Shown here one piece after another: positions 54,206-63,182 of a DNA stretch of 64,000 bases. Where the stretch lies: positions 62,001 through 126,000 of the forward strand of contig NZ_PZZZ01000006.1 in the NCBI RefSeq assembly GCF_003046475.1, read 5' to 3'. The DNA comes from Mycoplana dimorpha. Its GTDB lineage: Bacteria > Pseudomonadota > Alphaproteobacteria > Rhizobiales > Rhizobiaceae. The notes beneath the pieces were generated by a model. That model did not search any database. It was not told the DNA's origin and worked only from the letters and a program-made list of their open reading frames with translations. A program made the translations under genes and the position numbers. Position 1 is the first letter of the stretch; every line of letters starts with the position of its first letter.

Positions 54206-55896
54206 GCAATACTGCTATGCTTGCCCGCAGCATCCTCGCCGGCACGGCCGAGGGTCCCGTCATCGCCTCGCCGGAAGCCCTGAGCTTCTGGGGAGGGGTC
54301 GATCCCGCCACCGCATCGGTGATCGACGTGCACCATCCGCTGCACGGCACCTGCCTCACCGGCGCCATCCTGATGATGCCGTCGAGCCGGGGCTCGTGCA
54401 CCGGATCGGGCGTGCTCCTCGACATGGTGCTCGGCGGCCGCGCGCCGGGGGCACTGGTCTTTTCCGAAGCCGAGGACGTGCTGACGCTCGGCTCGCTGAT
54501 CGCCACCGAGATGTTCGGCAAGCCGCTGCCCGTCCTGCGCCTTGCCCCGGACGCCTTTGCCGCACTCTCGCAGGCGAAGACGGCGCGCATCACCGACACG
54601 ACGATCGAAGCCGACGGGCTGAGCTTTGCGATCGAACCGCCGGCTACCGCCGCGCTTGATCTTTCCGAGGCCGACCGCGCCATGCTCGACGGGCGCGACG
54701 GCGTCGCCGTGCAGCAGGCGATGCGCATCATCTGCGCCATGGCGGCGCAGCAGGGCGCAACGACACTCGTCGACGTTACGCAAGGGCACATCGACGGCTG
54801 CATCTATGCCAGCCCCGCCAACCTGACCTTCGCCGAAAAGATGGCCGATCTCGGCGCGAAAGTCCGGGTGCCGACGACGATGAACGCCATCTCCGTCGAC
54901 CGCGCCAACTGGGAAACGCAAGGTGTGCCCGCCGCGTTCGGCGACCCGGCGGCACGGCTCGCCGACGCCTATGTGCGCATGGGTTGCCGCCCGACCTTCA
55001 CCTGCTCGCCCTACCTGCTCGACAGCGCCCCCGGCATGGGCGAGTCGATCGCCTGGGCGGAATCAAACGCGGTGATCTTCGCCAACACCGTGCTCGGAGC
55101 GCGGACGGCCAAGCATCCCGACTTCCTCGACCTCTGCATCGCGCTGACCGGCCGGGCGCCGCTCTCCGGCGTCTATCTCGACGCCCATCGCAAGGCCCGG
55201 CGCGTCATCGACGTCGAACTGCCCGAGAATGTCGACGACGCCTTCTGGCCGTTGATCGGCTATCTTGCCGGCCATGTGGCGCCCGACCGCATACCGCTGC
55301 TGCGCGGCCTTGCCGCCGGCAATCCGTCGCGTGACGACCTCAAGGCGCTCTGCGCCGCCTTCGGCACCACCTCGGCAGCCCCGATGCTGCACGTCGAGGG
55401 CGTGACGCCCGAGGTCGAAGGGGCAGCAGCCGGGAACGCCGACCGGGCGACCATCACCCGCGCCGACATGGCCGCCGCCTGGTCGCGCCTGAACGAAGGA
55501 CCCGAGGCGGTGGAGCTCGTCGCCATCGGCAGCCCGCACGCCTCGCTGGAGGAATGCCGCGCGCTCGCCGACGTGCTCGCCGGCCGCAAGCGCCACCAGG
55601 ACGTCGCGGTGATCGTCACCGCAGGCCATCAGGTCATCGCCGAAGCCCGATCCGACGGCACGCTCGGCCGGCTCGCGGCGAGCGGCGTGCAGGTGCTGCC
55701 CGACCTCTGCTGGTGCTCGATCTCCGAGCCGTTGTTTCCGACGCGGACCCGGGCGGTGATGACCAATTCGGGCAAGTATGCCCACTACGGTCCTGGCCTT
55801 TCCGGCCGCGCCGTGCGCTTCGGCAGCCTTGCCGACTGCGCCGCCGCCGCCCTCACCGGCCGCGCCCCGGCACGCCTGCCGGCCTGGCTCAAGTAA
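54202..55896 (+). CDS. Aconitase X, single-chain type, probable cis-3-hydroxy-L-proline dehydratase
   Basis: A 564-residue fusion of the small swivel domain (DUF126, about 1-135, with [16 protein letters not shown]) and the large AcnX catalytic domain (DUF521, about 155-564). The large domain has [37 protein letters not shown] and [12 protein letters not shown], with the cysteines that hold the iron-sulfur cluster. Fused bacterial AcnX proteins dehydrate cis-3-hydroxy-L-proline to 1-pyrroline-2-carboxylate, which the Ldh2-family enzyme here could reduce to L-proline. It overlaps the epimerase gene by four bases. Confidence 0.88.
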   Translation: MSNTAMLARSILAGTAEGPVIASPEALSFWGGVDPATASVIDVHHPLHGTCLTGAILMMPSSRGSCTGSGVLLDMVLGGRAPGALVFSEAEDVLTLGSLIATEMFGKPLPVLRLAPDAFAALSQAKTARITDTTIEADGLSFAIEPPATAALDLSEADRAMLDGRDGVAVQQAMRIICAMAAQQGATTLVDVTQGHIDGCIYASPANLTFAEKMADLGAKVRVPTTMNAISVDRANWETQGVPAAFGDPAARLADAYVRMGCRPTFTCSPYLLDSAPGMGESIAWAESNAVIFANTVLGARTAKHPDFLDLCIALTGRAPLSGVYLDAHRKARRVIDVELPENVDDAFWPLIGYLAGHVAPDRIPLLRGLAAGNPSRDDLKALCAAFGTTSAAPMLHVEGVTPEVEGAAAGNADRATITRADMAAAWSRLNEGPEAVELVAIGSPHASLEECRALADVLAGRKRHQDVAVIVTAGHQVIAEARSDGTLGRLAASGVQVLPDLCWCSISEPLFPTRTRAVMTNSGKYAHYGPGLSGRAVRFGSLADCAAAALTGRAPARLPAWLK

Positions 55897-56009
55897 AGTA
55901 TCTGCGCATTTCTCTCGAAATGCGCAGTCCCCTCTATCTCTCAGTTCTTGCGCGATTCCGGGTGTGAACCCGCGTCGCGCTTTCCGGGAATCGCTCTGAG
56001 GAGTTTGCG

Positions 56010-57038
56010 ATGCGCAGCACGAAGACCATCCATGTGATCTCCGCCCACGCCGAGGGCGAAGTCGGCGACGTCATCGTCGGCGGCGTCACCCCGCCCCCGG
56101 GCGACACGATCTGGGAACAGAGCCGCTGGATCGCCAAGGACAACACCTTGCGCAACTTCGTGCTGAATGAGCCGCGCGGCGGCGTCTTCCGGCACGTCAA
56201 CCTGCTGGTGCCGCCGAAGAACCCCGAGGCCGACGCCGCATTCATCATCATGGAGCCGGAGGACACGCCTCCGATGTCCGGCTCGAACTCGATCTGCGTC
56301 TCCACGGTGCTGCTCGACAGTGGCATCCTGCCGATGCAGGAGCCGGTGACCGAGATCACGCTGGAAGCGCCGGGCGGGCTGGTGCGCGTGCGGGCCGAAT
56401 GCCGCAACGGCAAGGCCGAGCGCATCTTCGTGCAGAACCTGCCGAGCTTCGCCGAGCGGCTGGATGCCAAGCTCGAGGTCGAGGGACTCGGCACGCTCAC
56501 TGTCGACACCGCCTATGGCGGCGACAGCTTCGTCATAGTTGATGCCGCCGCGATGGGCTTTTCGCTGAAGCCCGACGAGGCGCACGACATCGCGCGCCTC
56601 GGCGTGAAGATCACCAATGCCGCCAACGCCGCGCTCGGCTTCCATCATCCGGAAAACCCCGACTGGAAGCACTTCTCGTTCTGCCTCTTCGCCGGACCGG
56701 TGGAGCGCACGGCCGAGGGCCTGCGCGCCGGTGCGGCCGTCGCGATCCAGCCCGGCAAGGTCGACCGCTCGCCGACCGGCACGGCGCTGTCGGCACGGAT
56801 GGCGGTGCTGCATGCGCGCGGCCAGATGGGGCTCGAGGACCGGTTGACGGCGGTGTCGCTGATCGGCTCGACATTCTCCGGCCGCATCCTCGGCACCACC
56901 ACCGTCGGCGACCGCCCGGCCGTCCTGCCGGAAATCTCCGGTCGCGCCTGGATCACCGGCACCCACCAGCACATGCTTGACCCCTCCGACCCGTGGCCGG
57001 AAGGGTATCGCCTGACCGACACCTGGGGCGCGCGCTGA
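56010..57038 (+). CDS. Proline-racemase-family protein with Ser/Thr active-site pair
   Basis: A 342-residue proline-racemase-fold enzyme. Compared with the epimerase gene upstream, the first catalytic cysteine is Ser90 (PPMSGSNSI) and the second is Thr256 ([12 protein letters not shown]). Thr in the second place is typical of trans-3-hydroxy-L-proline dehydratases, which normally keep Cys in the first. Ser in the first place occurs in some epimerases with Cys second. A Ser/Thr pair is therefore unusual. Dehydration of trans-3-hydroxy-L-proline to 1-pyrroline-2-carboxylate is the most plausible role given the reductase in this block. It follows AcnX by 113 bp; a palindrome follows. Confidence 0.84.
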   Translation: MRSTKTIHVISAHAEGEVGDVIVGGVTPPPGDTIWEQSRWIAKDNTLRNFVLNEPRGGVFRHVNLLVPPKNPEADAAFIIMEPEDTPPMSGSNSICVSTVLLDSGILPMQEPVTEITLEAPGGLVRVRAECRNGKAERIFVQNLPSFAERLDAKLEVEGLGTLTVDTAYGGDSFVIVDAAAMGFSLKPDEAHDIARLGVKITNAANAALGFHHPENPDWKHFSFCLFAGPVERTAEGLRAGAAVAIQPGKVDRSPTGTALSARMAVLHARGQMGLEDRLTAVSLIGSTFSGRILGTTTVGDRPAVLPEISGRAWITGTHQHMLDPSDPWPEGYRLTDTWGAR

Positions 57039-57072
57039 ATTCATCCGCGGATGGGTGGGCCATGCCTGAGAC

Positions 57073-57102
57073 AGATCGCGTGGAAACCGTTTCACGCGAT
57101 CT
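57073..57102. terminator. Long hairpin between the hydroxyproline operon and maiA
   Basis: AGATCGCGTG (57073-57082) pairs with CACGCGATCT (57093-57102), with further GAAAC/GTTTC pairing inside. It lies between two convergent transcripts and probably ends both, though neither side has a T run. Confidence 0.6.
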
Positions 57103-57207
57103 GCTCGTCCTGTGTTTCAAACAAGCGAATAAGCTCCGCCGTTAGAGGCTTCACCGTCCTCCTCCCGCGGCGGCGAGGTCGGATCGCGGAACTGCGGCCT
57201 GCCGCCC

Positions 57208-57849
57208 TCAAGCCGGCTTGACGGCATCCGGATGCGCGGCCCTGAACGCCGGCAACTCGGCGCAGGCGTCGGCGATGCGGCGGATCCGTTCGAGCCCGGA
57301 GAGATCGACGCCCCAACGCTCGGCGTTATAGACCTGCGGCACGAGGCAGATATCAGCCATGGTGGGGACATCGCCATGGCAAAACGTGCCGGTCCAGGGG
57401 GCGTCCAGCATCCGTTCCACCGCCGAAAGACCGTCGCCGATGAATTTTCGCATCCACGCCGCCCGCACCGCATCGCCGCCGCCGGTCAGTTCCATCACAT
57501 GGGCGGCGACGCCGAGATTGCAGATCGGGTGGATGTCCAAGGCGATCGCATAGGCGAGCGCGCGCACCCGCTGCCGGCCCGGCGGGTCGGCAGGAAGGAA
57601 GCCGGAGCCATGGCGAGTCTCGGCGAGATACTCGATGATCGCCAGCGACTGCGTCAGCATCAGCCCATCGATCTCAAGCGCCGGCACCAGCCCTTGCGGG
57701 TTGCGGTCCAGATGCTCCTGCGCCTTGTGTGCTCCCTCCAGCAGGTTCACCGGCACCGTCCGGTAGTCGAAGCGCAGCATGTTGAGGGCGATGCGAACGC
57801 GATAGCTCGCCGACGATCGCCAGTAATCGTAGAGGACTGTTTCGCTCAT
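57208..57849 (-). CDS. maiA: Maleylacetoacetate isomerase (zeta-class GST)
   Basis: A 213-residue glutathione S-transferase fold protein. The zeta motif SSASYRVRIALN is present (the usual SSC has Ala in place of Cys), with TQSLAIIEYLAE (glutathione binding) and a C-terminal helical domain ending ELPAFRAAHPDAVKPA. It isomerises maleylacetoacetate to fumarylacetoacetate in tyrosine breakdown. Its ATG overlaps the fumarylacetoacetase stop (ATGA). The Cys-to-Ala change could alter the rate; it is worth noting but the second serine is kept. Confidence 0.9.
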   Translation of the reverse strand: MSETVLYDYWRSSASYRVRIALNMLRFDYRTVPVNLLEGAHKAQEHLDRNPQGLVPALEIDGLMLTQSLAIIEYLAETRHGSGFLPADPPGRQRVRALAYAIALDIHPICNLGVAAHVMELTGGGDAVRAAWMRKFIGDGLSAVERMLDAPWTGTFCHGDVPTMADICLVPQVYNAERWGVDLSGLERIRRIADACAELPAFRAAHPDAVKPA

Positions 57850-58871
57850 TCGCGTTGCGACTCCGCCCACCGTTCCACGCGCTGCTCGATGGCGCCGAAG
57901 ATCGAATGGCCGGCCTTGTCCTTCATCTCGATGCGCACCGTGTCGCCGAATTTCATGAACGGCGTCTTCGGCGCGCCGGTCTCGAGGGTCTCGATGGTGC
58001 GGATCTCGGCGATGCAGGAATAGCCGGCGCCGCCTTCGGAGACCGGCTTGCCGGGGCCGCCATCGAGCTTGTTGGAGACCGTGCCCGAGCCGATGATCGA
58101 GCCAGCCGCCAGCGCCCGGGTCTTCGCCGCGTGCGCGATAAGCTCGCCGAAGTCGAAGGTCATGTCGATGCCGGCATTGGCGCGGCCGAAGGTCTTGCCA
58201 TTGAGCGAGACAAGCAGCGGCAGGTGCAGCCTGCCGCCGTCCCAGGCGTCACCCAGTTCGCCCGGCGTCACGGCGACCGGCGAGAAGGCCGACGACGGCT
58301 TGGACTGGAAGAAACCGAACCCCTTGGCGAGCTCGGCCGGAATCAGGCCGCGCAACGAAACGTCGTTGACGAGCATGACGAGCCGGATGGCGCCCCGCGC
58401 CTCTTTGACGCTCGCCCCCATCGGCACGTCGTCGACGACGACGGCGACCTCACCCTCCATGTCGACGCCGTAGGCCTCGTCGGCGACGACGATCGGGTCG
58501 CGGGGGCCGAGAAAGCAGTCGGAGCCGCCCTGGTACATCAGCGGGTCGGTCCAGAAGCTCGCCGGCATCTCGGCATTGCGGGCCTTGCGCACCAACTCGA
58601 CATGATTGACATAGGCCGAGCCGTCCGCCCACTGGTAGGCGCGCGGCAGGGGCGAGGCGGCCTCGTGCTCGTGGAAGCGGGTGGTCGGCTGCGAGCCGGT
58701 CTCGATGCCCTCGGCCACCCGGGCAAGGCGCGGGCCGGCATGGGCCCAGTCGTCGAGGGCCGCCTGCAGGCTGCGGGCGATGTGGCCCACTTCCGAGCAG
58801 CGCGTCAGGTCCTTCGACACGACCACAAGCTTGCCGTCACGGGTACTGTCCTTGAGCGTTGCGAGTTTCAT
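57846..58871 (-). CDS. Fumarylacetoacetate hydrolase
   Basis: A 341-residue FAH-fold enzyme with metal-binding DMEGEVAVVVDD, VMLVNDVSLR and the C-terminal GSIIGSGTVSNK. It cleaves fumarylacetoacetate to fumarate and acetoacetate, the last step of homogentisate catabolism. GGGAGG precedes the ATG. It is coupled to maiA by a four-base overlap. The hmgA gene lies 1 kb upstream on the same strand, separated by a plus-strand DUF2585 gene and a repeat. Confidence 0.9.
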   Translation of the reverse strand: MKLATLKDSTRDGKLVVVSKDLTRCSEVGHIARSLQAALDDWAHAGPRLARVAEGIETGSQPTTRFHEHEAASPLPRAYQWADGSAYVNHVELVRKARNAEMPASFWTDPLMYQGGSDCFLGPRDPIVVADEAYGVDMEGEVAVVVDDVPMGASVKEARGAIRLVMLVNDVSLRGLIPAELAKGFGFFQSKPSSAFSPVAVTPGELGDAWDGGRLHLPLLVSLNGKTFGRANAGIDMTFDFGELIAHAAKTRALAAGSIIGSGTVSNKLDGGPGKPVSEGGAGYSCIAEIRTIETLETGAPKTPFMKFGDTVRIEMKDKAGHSIFGAIEQRVERWAESQRE

Positions 58872-58969
58872 GCTGCCTCCCCGATCTTGTGTTTTGCCGC
58901 GCCAGTATGGCATCTTCGCCGCGACCCGTCGCCTGTTCGCTCCCGGCCCAAAAGCCAAGGAATTTCCGC

Positions 58970-59533
58970 TTGAACCGCACGCTCTTCAAGTCGCTTGGCG
59001 TCTCCGCCGCGGCCATCGCCGTTACAGCTGTAATCCTGCACCTTATGGGGCGCATCTGGATCTGCAAGTGCGGCTACGTGAAGCTCTGGCACGGCGTCGT
59101 CGTCTCCTCGGAGAACTCGCAGCACCTGTCGGACTGGTATACGCCGAGCCACATCATCCACGGCATCCTGTTCTACGCGCTGTTCGCGTTCCTGCTGCCG
59201 AAGGCCGGCATCGTCACCCGCCTGGCGCTTTCGCTCGTCGTCGAATGCGCCTGGGAGATCTTCGAGAACACCGACTTCATCATCAACCGCTACCGCGAGG
59301 CGACGATCTCGCTCGACTATTTTGGCGACAGCATCATCAATTCGGCCGCCGACATCGCCGCGATGGTGCTCGGCTTCTTCCTCGCCGCACGGCTGCCGGT
59401 CTGGGCGAGCGTCGCGATCATTATCTTCTTCGAGGCGCTGACGACGTATCTGATCCGTGACGGCCTGGCGCTCAACATCCTGATGCTCGTCTGGCCGCTG
59501 GAGGCGGTGAAGGCATGGCAGGCGGGCGGTTGA
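58970..59533 (+). CDS. DUF2585 / UPF0314 membrane protein
   Basis: A 187-residue membrane protein with about five hydrophobic segments and the family pattern: IWICKCGYVKLWHGVV, NSQHLSDWYTPSHIIHGILFY, VVECAWEIFENTDFII and NRYREATISLDYFGDSIINS. The family is found mainly in Rhizobiales and has no known function. The conserved CKCG, HxxxG and EN residues suggest metal or cofactor binding, which is inference. The start is a TTG with AAGGA upstream. It lies divergent from fahA. Confidence 0.85.
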   Translation: MNRTLFKSLGVSAAAIAVTAVILHLMGRIWICKCGYVKLWHGVVVSSENSQHLSDWYTPSHIIHGILFYALFAFLLPKAGIVTRLALSLVVECAWEIFENTDFIINRYREATISLDYFGDSIINSAADIAAMVLGFFLAARLPVWASVAIIIFFEALTTYLIRDGLALNILMLVWPLEAVKAWQAGG

Positions 59534-59603
59534 GGCGCCGCGCAACACCGACAACGCTTCCGCGACGACAAGCGCTTGGACGACGGACCTCCTCCCCTCC
59601 CCC

Positions 59604-59714
59604 GTTATGCCGGACTTGATCCGGCATCCAGCGCGCTCAAGTCCTTGAGCGCAAGGGAACTCTTGCGCCGAAGACACGGCGTGGCTGGACCCCGGATCAA
59701 GTCCGGGGTGACGG
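59604..59714. repeat. RIME-like palindromic intergenic repeat, copy 3
   Basis: The same three-hairpin element as at 9471 and 43038: GCCGGACTTGATCCGGC, GCGCTC-AAGTCCTT-GAGCGC, and CCCCGGATCAAGTCCGGGG. This copy has the best-paired arms. It lies between the convergent DUF2585 and hmgA genes. Confidence 0.88.
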
Positions 59715-59831
59715 GAACAAGGGGCGAGGCCACCGATCCCAGTCTGACGTCGGGAGCGTTGCGGAGAGGGAGTCGAGCCGATGCACAAGGCAAGCGCAAC
59801 ATTACCTGCCGCCCGCCGCGACACACCACCA

Positions 59832-61193
59832 TCACTTGGTATCCGGCGTGCCGTCGAAGCGGCGTTCCAGCCCGTCCCAGCAGTCGATGTAGTCGTCCTG
59901 CAGCGTCTCCAGCTCGGCGGCGAAGCGCGTCAGTTGCTGGGGAAAGCGGGTCTCAAACATGAAGGCCATGGTGTTGTCGAGCTTCACGGGCTTCAGCTCG
60001 CCGTTCGAGGCCTTCTCGAAGCCGGTCGCGTCGGGGCCGTGCGGCAGCATCATGTTGTGCAGGCTCATGCCGCCGGGAACGAAGCCCTTTTCCTTGGCGT
60101 CGTACTGGCCGTGGATCAGCCCCATGAACTCGCTCATGATGTTGCGGTGATACCAGGGCGGCCGGAAGGTGTGCTCGGCCACCAGCCAGCGCGGCGGGAA
60201 GATGACGAAATCGACGTTCGCGGTCCCCTCCTCGCCTGACGGCGCCGTCAAAACCGTAAAGATCGATGGATCGGGGTGGTCGAACAGGATGGCGCCGACC
60301 GGCGAGAAGGTGCGCAGGTCGTATTTGAACGGCGCGTAGTTGCCATGCCAGGCAACCACGTCCAGCGGCGAATGGCCGATCTCGGTGACGTAGAACTTGC
60401 CGCACCACTTCACATGCACCCGGCAGGGCGTCTCCTTGTCCTCGAAGGCGGCGACCGGCGTCTTGAAATCGCGCGGGTTGGCCAGGCAGTTGGCACCGAT
60501 CGGGCCACGGTCGGGCATGGTGAACTTGGCGCCGTAATTCTCGCAGATATAGCCGCGCGAGCTTTTTTCCTCCCCGATCCGCGACACCTTGAACATCATG
60601 CCGCGCGGGATCAGGCAGATCTCCGAGGGCTCGACGTCTATGATGCCCATTTCCGTGAAGACGCGCAGCGCGCCGACCTGCGGCACGACGAGCAGCTCTC
60701 CGTCGGCGTTGAAGAAGTAGTCGTCGACCATGTCGTCGTTGAAGACATAGGCGTGCGCCGCCATGCCGACCTGGGTCAGGACGTCGCCTGCCGCCGTCAT
60801 GGTGCGGATGCCGTCGAGGAAGTTGAGCGTGTCCGCCGGCTCCGGCAGCGGGTTCCAGCGCAACTGGCCAAGCGGCAGCGAATGGTCGTCGAGGCAGGGC
60901 GCGGTTTTCCAGAACGGATAGCTGGCGTTGGCAAAACGCCGGGTGTGACGCACGCTCGGGCGGATGCGGTACAGCCAGGAGCGCTCGTTGGTGCCGCGCG
61001 GCGCCGTGAAGGGCGAGCCTGACAGCTGCTCGGCATAGAGGCCGTAATTGCACTTCTGGGGGCTGTTCTGCCCCTGCGGCAGGGCGCCGGGAAGCGCCTC
61101 CGTCTCGAAGTCGTTGCCGAAGCCCGGCATGTAGCTGATGCCTTCGGACGTGGTCGCGCCTGCGGCGACCGCCTTTTCGGTCTTCTCCAGCAT
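59832..61193 (-). CDS. hmgA: Homogentisate 1,2-dioxygenase
   Basis: A 453-residue cupin-fold dioxygenase that opens the ring of homogentisate to maleylacetoacetate. The family signature is clear: [19 protein letters not shown] at the start, the iron-ligand region [20 protein letters not shown], and [15 protein letters not shown]. Length is typical. GGAGG lies eight bases before ATG 61193. It is divergent from a MarR regulator gene across an 84-bp region with repeated GTTAC/GTAAC sites. Confidence 0.95.
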   Translation of the reverse strand: MLEKTEKAVAAGATTSEGISYMPGFGNDFETEALPGALPQGQNSPQKCNYGLYAEQLSGSPFTAPRGTNERSWLYRIRPSVRHTRRFANASYPFWKTAPCLDDHSLPLGQLRWNPLPEPADTLNFLDGIRTMTAAGDVLTQVGMAAHAYVFNDDMVDDYFFNADGELLVVPQVGALRVFTEMGIIDVEPSEICLIPRGMMFKVSRIGEEKSSRGYICENYGAKFTMPDRGPIGANCLANPRDFKTPVAAFEDKETPCRVHVKWCGKFYVTEIGHSPLDVVAWHGNYAPFKYDLRTFSPVGAILFDHPDPSIFTVLTAPSGEEGTANVDFVIFPPRWLVAEHTFRPPWYHRNIMSEFMGLIHGQYDAKEKGFVPGGMSLHNMMLPHGPDATGFEKASNGELKPVKLDNTMAFMFETRFPQQLTRFAAELETLQDDYIDCWDGLERRFDGTPDTK

Positions 61194-61233
61194 GGCTCGC
61201 ACCTCCTCTGCAAAACTGCCATATCGGAAATTG

Positions 61234-61262
61234 GTTACAGTCGTAACTGTCTATTTTGTAAC
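61234..61262. promoter_or_regulatory. GTTAC repeat operator between hmgA and marR
   Basis: The inverted repeat GTTAC-AGTC-GTAAC (61234-61247) is followed by a third GTAAC (61258-61262). It lies midway in the 84-bp divergent region, where a MarR-family protein would be expected to bind and control both genes. Confidence 0.65.
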
Positions 61263-61277
61263 TATCAAGGCGATCGC

Positions 61278-61793
61278 ATGAGCCGGAAACTCGACGAGGA
61301 GGCGGTGCAGACTGTGGCAGGCACTGCGGATTTCGATCTCGACGCCTTCCTGCCCTATCGGCTGAACCGCGCCGCCGAGGCGGTCAGCCTGCGCTTTGCC
61401 GCCCACTACAAGGCGCGCTACGCCATGACGCGGCCGGAATGGCGGACGATGGCGGCGCTCGGCTCCTACGGGCGGATGACCGCGACGGCAATTGGGGCCA
61501 ATGCGACCATGCACAAGACCAAGGTCTCCCGTGCCGTGAAGTCGCTGGAGGATCGCCGCTGGCTGAAGCGCAGCCTGGACGAGAGCGACCGGCGCGTCGA
61601 GAACCTCGAACTGACGGCGGCCGGCCTGCGCATCTACCGGGAGATGGTGGATCTGGCGCACGCCTACGAGCGGGAGCTGGCCGAGTTTCTGGGCGATGCC
61701 GGCCTGCGGCAGCTCGAGGCGGGGCTCGATGCCGTCGAGGTGATGATGGCGAACCCGCAGCGGGCGGCACGGCGGCGCGGTGGGGCTGGCTGA
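61278..61793 (+). CDS. MarR-family transcriptional regulator of homogentisate genes
   Basis: A 171-residue winged-helix regulator: YRLNRAAEAVSLRFAAHYKARY in helix 1, TRPEWRTMAAL, the recognition helix region MHKTKVSRAVKSLEDRRWL and the wing SDRRVENLELT. It is divergent from hmgA and probably represses it, with homogentisate or an analogue as the inducer. A repeated GTTAC operator lies between them. The effector is inferred. Confidence 0.88.
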   Translation: MSRKLDEEAVQTVAGTADFDLDAFLPYRLNRAAEAVSLRFAAHYKARYAMTRPEWRTMAALGSYGRMTATAIGANATMHKTKVSRAVKSLEDRRWLKRSLDESDRRVENLELTAAGLRIYREMVDLAHAYERELAEFLGDAGLRQLEAGLDAVEVMMANPQRAARRRGGAG

Positions 61794-62008
61794 CGGACGC
61801 GGCTCGTGTTTGGCCGTCTCACGCCTTGCCTCGCTTACCGTAGCGCTTGCCTTCCCGCTGCCAACTGCACCAAGGCGAGCATGCGATTCTTGCTCATCGT
61901 GCCGATTTGGAAGTGCGCAGGGGAAAGTAAGGCCCGCAAGCCGGTTGAGCACGGCGGATCGAGGTGGCCTTCGGCCAGGTCGACGAACCCGCGGGGAGCG
62001 CCGGCAGA

Positions 62009-62527
62009 TCAACGCCAGGAGAGCTGGTCCTTCGGCAGGCGGCCGCTGGGATCGAAAACGTCCACCCGGTGCGGCAGGTCCGGCCCCCATTTCCAAAGGA
62101 CCAGGTTCCGATCGTCCTCGCCGGCGCCGGGGGCGAAGCTCGGCACGACGATGCCGGCAACGCCGCGTGCGACGAGGCGGTCGTGGATCTCCCACGAGGC
62201 GGGCCTCTTGCCTTCGGCGAGCGCCATGGCCCAGGCGCAGCCCATTTCCTCGACCGAAACGGCGAATTCCGCCCGGCCGGCCACGGTGCAGAGGTCGGCG
62301 ATGTCCTCGCAGTCCACGTCGTAGGAGCAGAGCACGCAGGGATCGATGCGGTGGGCGAAGCCCTGGTTGGCCTCTTTGACCGCCGTCATGATGCTCAGCG
62401 CCAGGTAGAGCGCCGGCGTGCCTTTCGGATTGAATCGGGCGCCCCGGATCGCCGCCCCCTCGCCGGAGACCGGCTTGAACGCCCAGCGCGGGTCATGCGC
62501 GCGGTAGGCGGTACCGGCAAACCTCAA
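62009..62527 (-). CDS. RES-domain toxin
   Basis: A 172-residue RES-fold protein: the Arg/Tyr pair in AYRAHDPRW, GARFNPKGTPALYLA and the glutamate in AVKEANQ, the residues conserved in RES toxins that degrade NAD+ or modify targets. It starts at a TTG that overlaps the TGA of the antitoxin gene (TTGA), so translation is coupled. It should inhibit growth unless bound by the partner. Confidence 0.87.
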   Translation of the reverse strand: MRFAGTAYRAHDPRWAFKPVSGEGAAIRGARFNPKGTPALYLALSIMTAVKEANQGFAHRIDPCVLCSYDVDCEDIADLCTVAGRAEFAVSVEEMGCAWAMALAEGKRPASWEIHDRLVARGVAGIVVPSFAPGAGEDDRNLVLWKWGPDLPHRVDVFDPSGRLPKDQLSWR

Positions 62528-62913
62528 GCAAAGCCCCCGAGCGCGACGTGGTCGAGATAGTCGCGCACGGCCGATGCCTTGCCGTCCTTCACCAACGCCT
62601 CGGCGGTACGCCCGCCGAAGGCGGCGAGCGGCTGCGCCCGGTACCAGGCCATCGCCTGGTCCTTGCCGCCGGCCCAGTCGCTCACCCGGCTGATGATCTC
62701 CAGCATCTCGCGCAGGCGCCCCTGTGTCTTCGGGCCCATGCTGCGGGCGGAGCGGTAGAGTGTCTCGCGCGCCAGCCCGGCCGTCTCGGCGAGCTGGCCC
62801 TTGGACATGCCGAAGCCGTCCGCCACGTCATCCGGCGCGATCTTGCCGCCCTGGTCCATGTAGGCAACGACCAGCGGAGCATTCCGCTCTGTGGTTTTCA
62901 ATGCGTGTGCCAT
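62524..62913 (-). CDS. DUF2384 (MbcA/ParS/Xre) antitoxin
   Basis: A 129-residue protein with an Xre-like helix-turn-helix (MSKGQLAETAGLARETLYRSAR) and the C-terminal MbcA/ParS toxin-binding domain (MAWYRAQPLAAFGGRTAEALV). It is upstream of, and overlaps, the RES toxin gene, the standard order. It should neutralise the toxin and repress the operon. CAGGGTG precedes the ATG at 62913; the longer frame upstream is not gene-like. Confidence 0.87.
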   Translation of the reverse strand: MAHALKTTERNAPLVVAYMDQGGKIAPDDVADGFGMSKGQLAETAGLARETLYRSARSMGPKTQGRLREMLEIISRVSDWAGGKDQAMAWYRAQPLAAFGGRTAEALVKDGKASAVRDYLDHVALGGFA

Positions 62914-63182
62914 GTCACCCTGCCAATTCCCGCGCCGTATTTCCTGTGCATAATATATGGCGCTTCCAGCGCTGCGACAAGGCACCGGCCCCCGACTTCT
63001 GCGTCCCCAGCCTGCCTCAACGCCAGTCCGCGAACCTCCCCGCGGATCGGACATCAAGCTCGCGCCGCCGCCTGTTGCGCGCCGGCGCACTCGTCGGATG
63101 TATCGTGGCCGGCTTTACACCGCCTCCCCGCTGGATAATTTGGATAAAGCCGTGTGGGGTGCCATATGCGGGCGAAAGGGAA

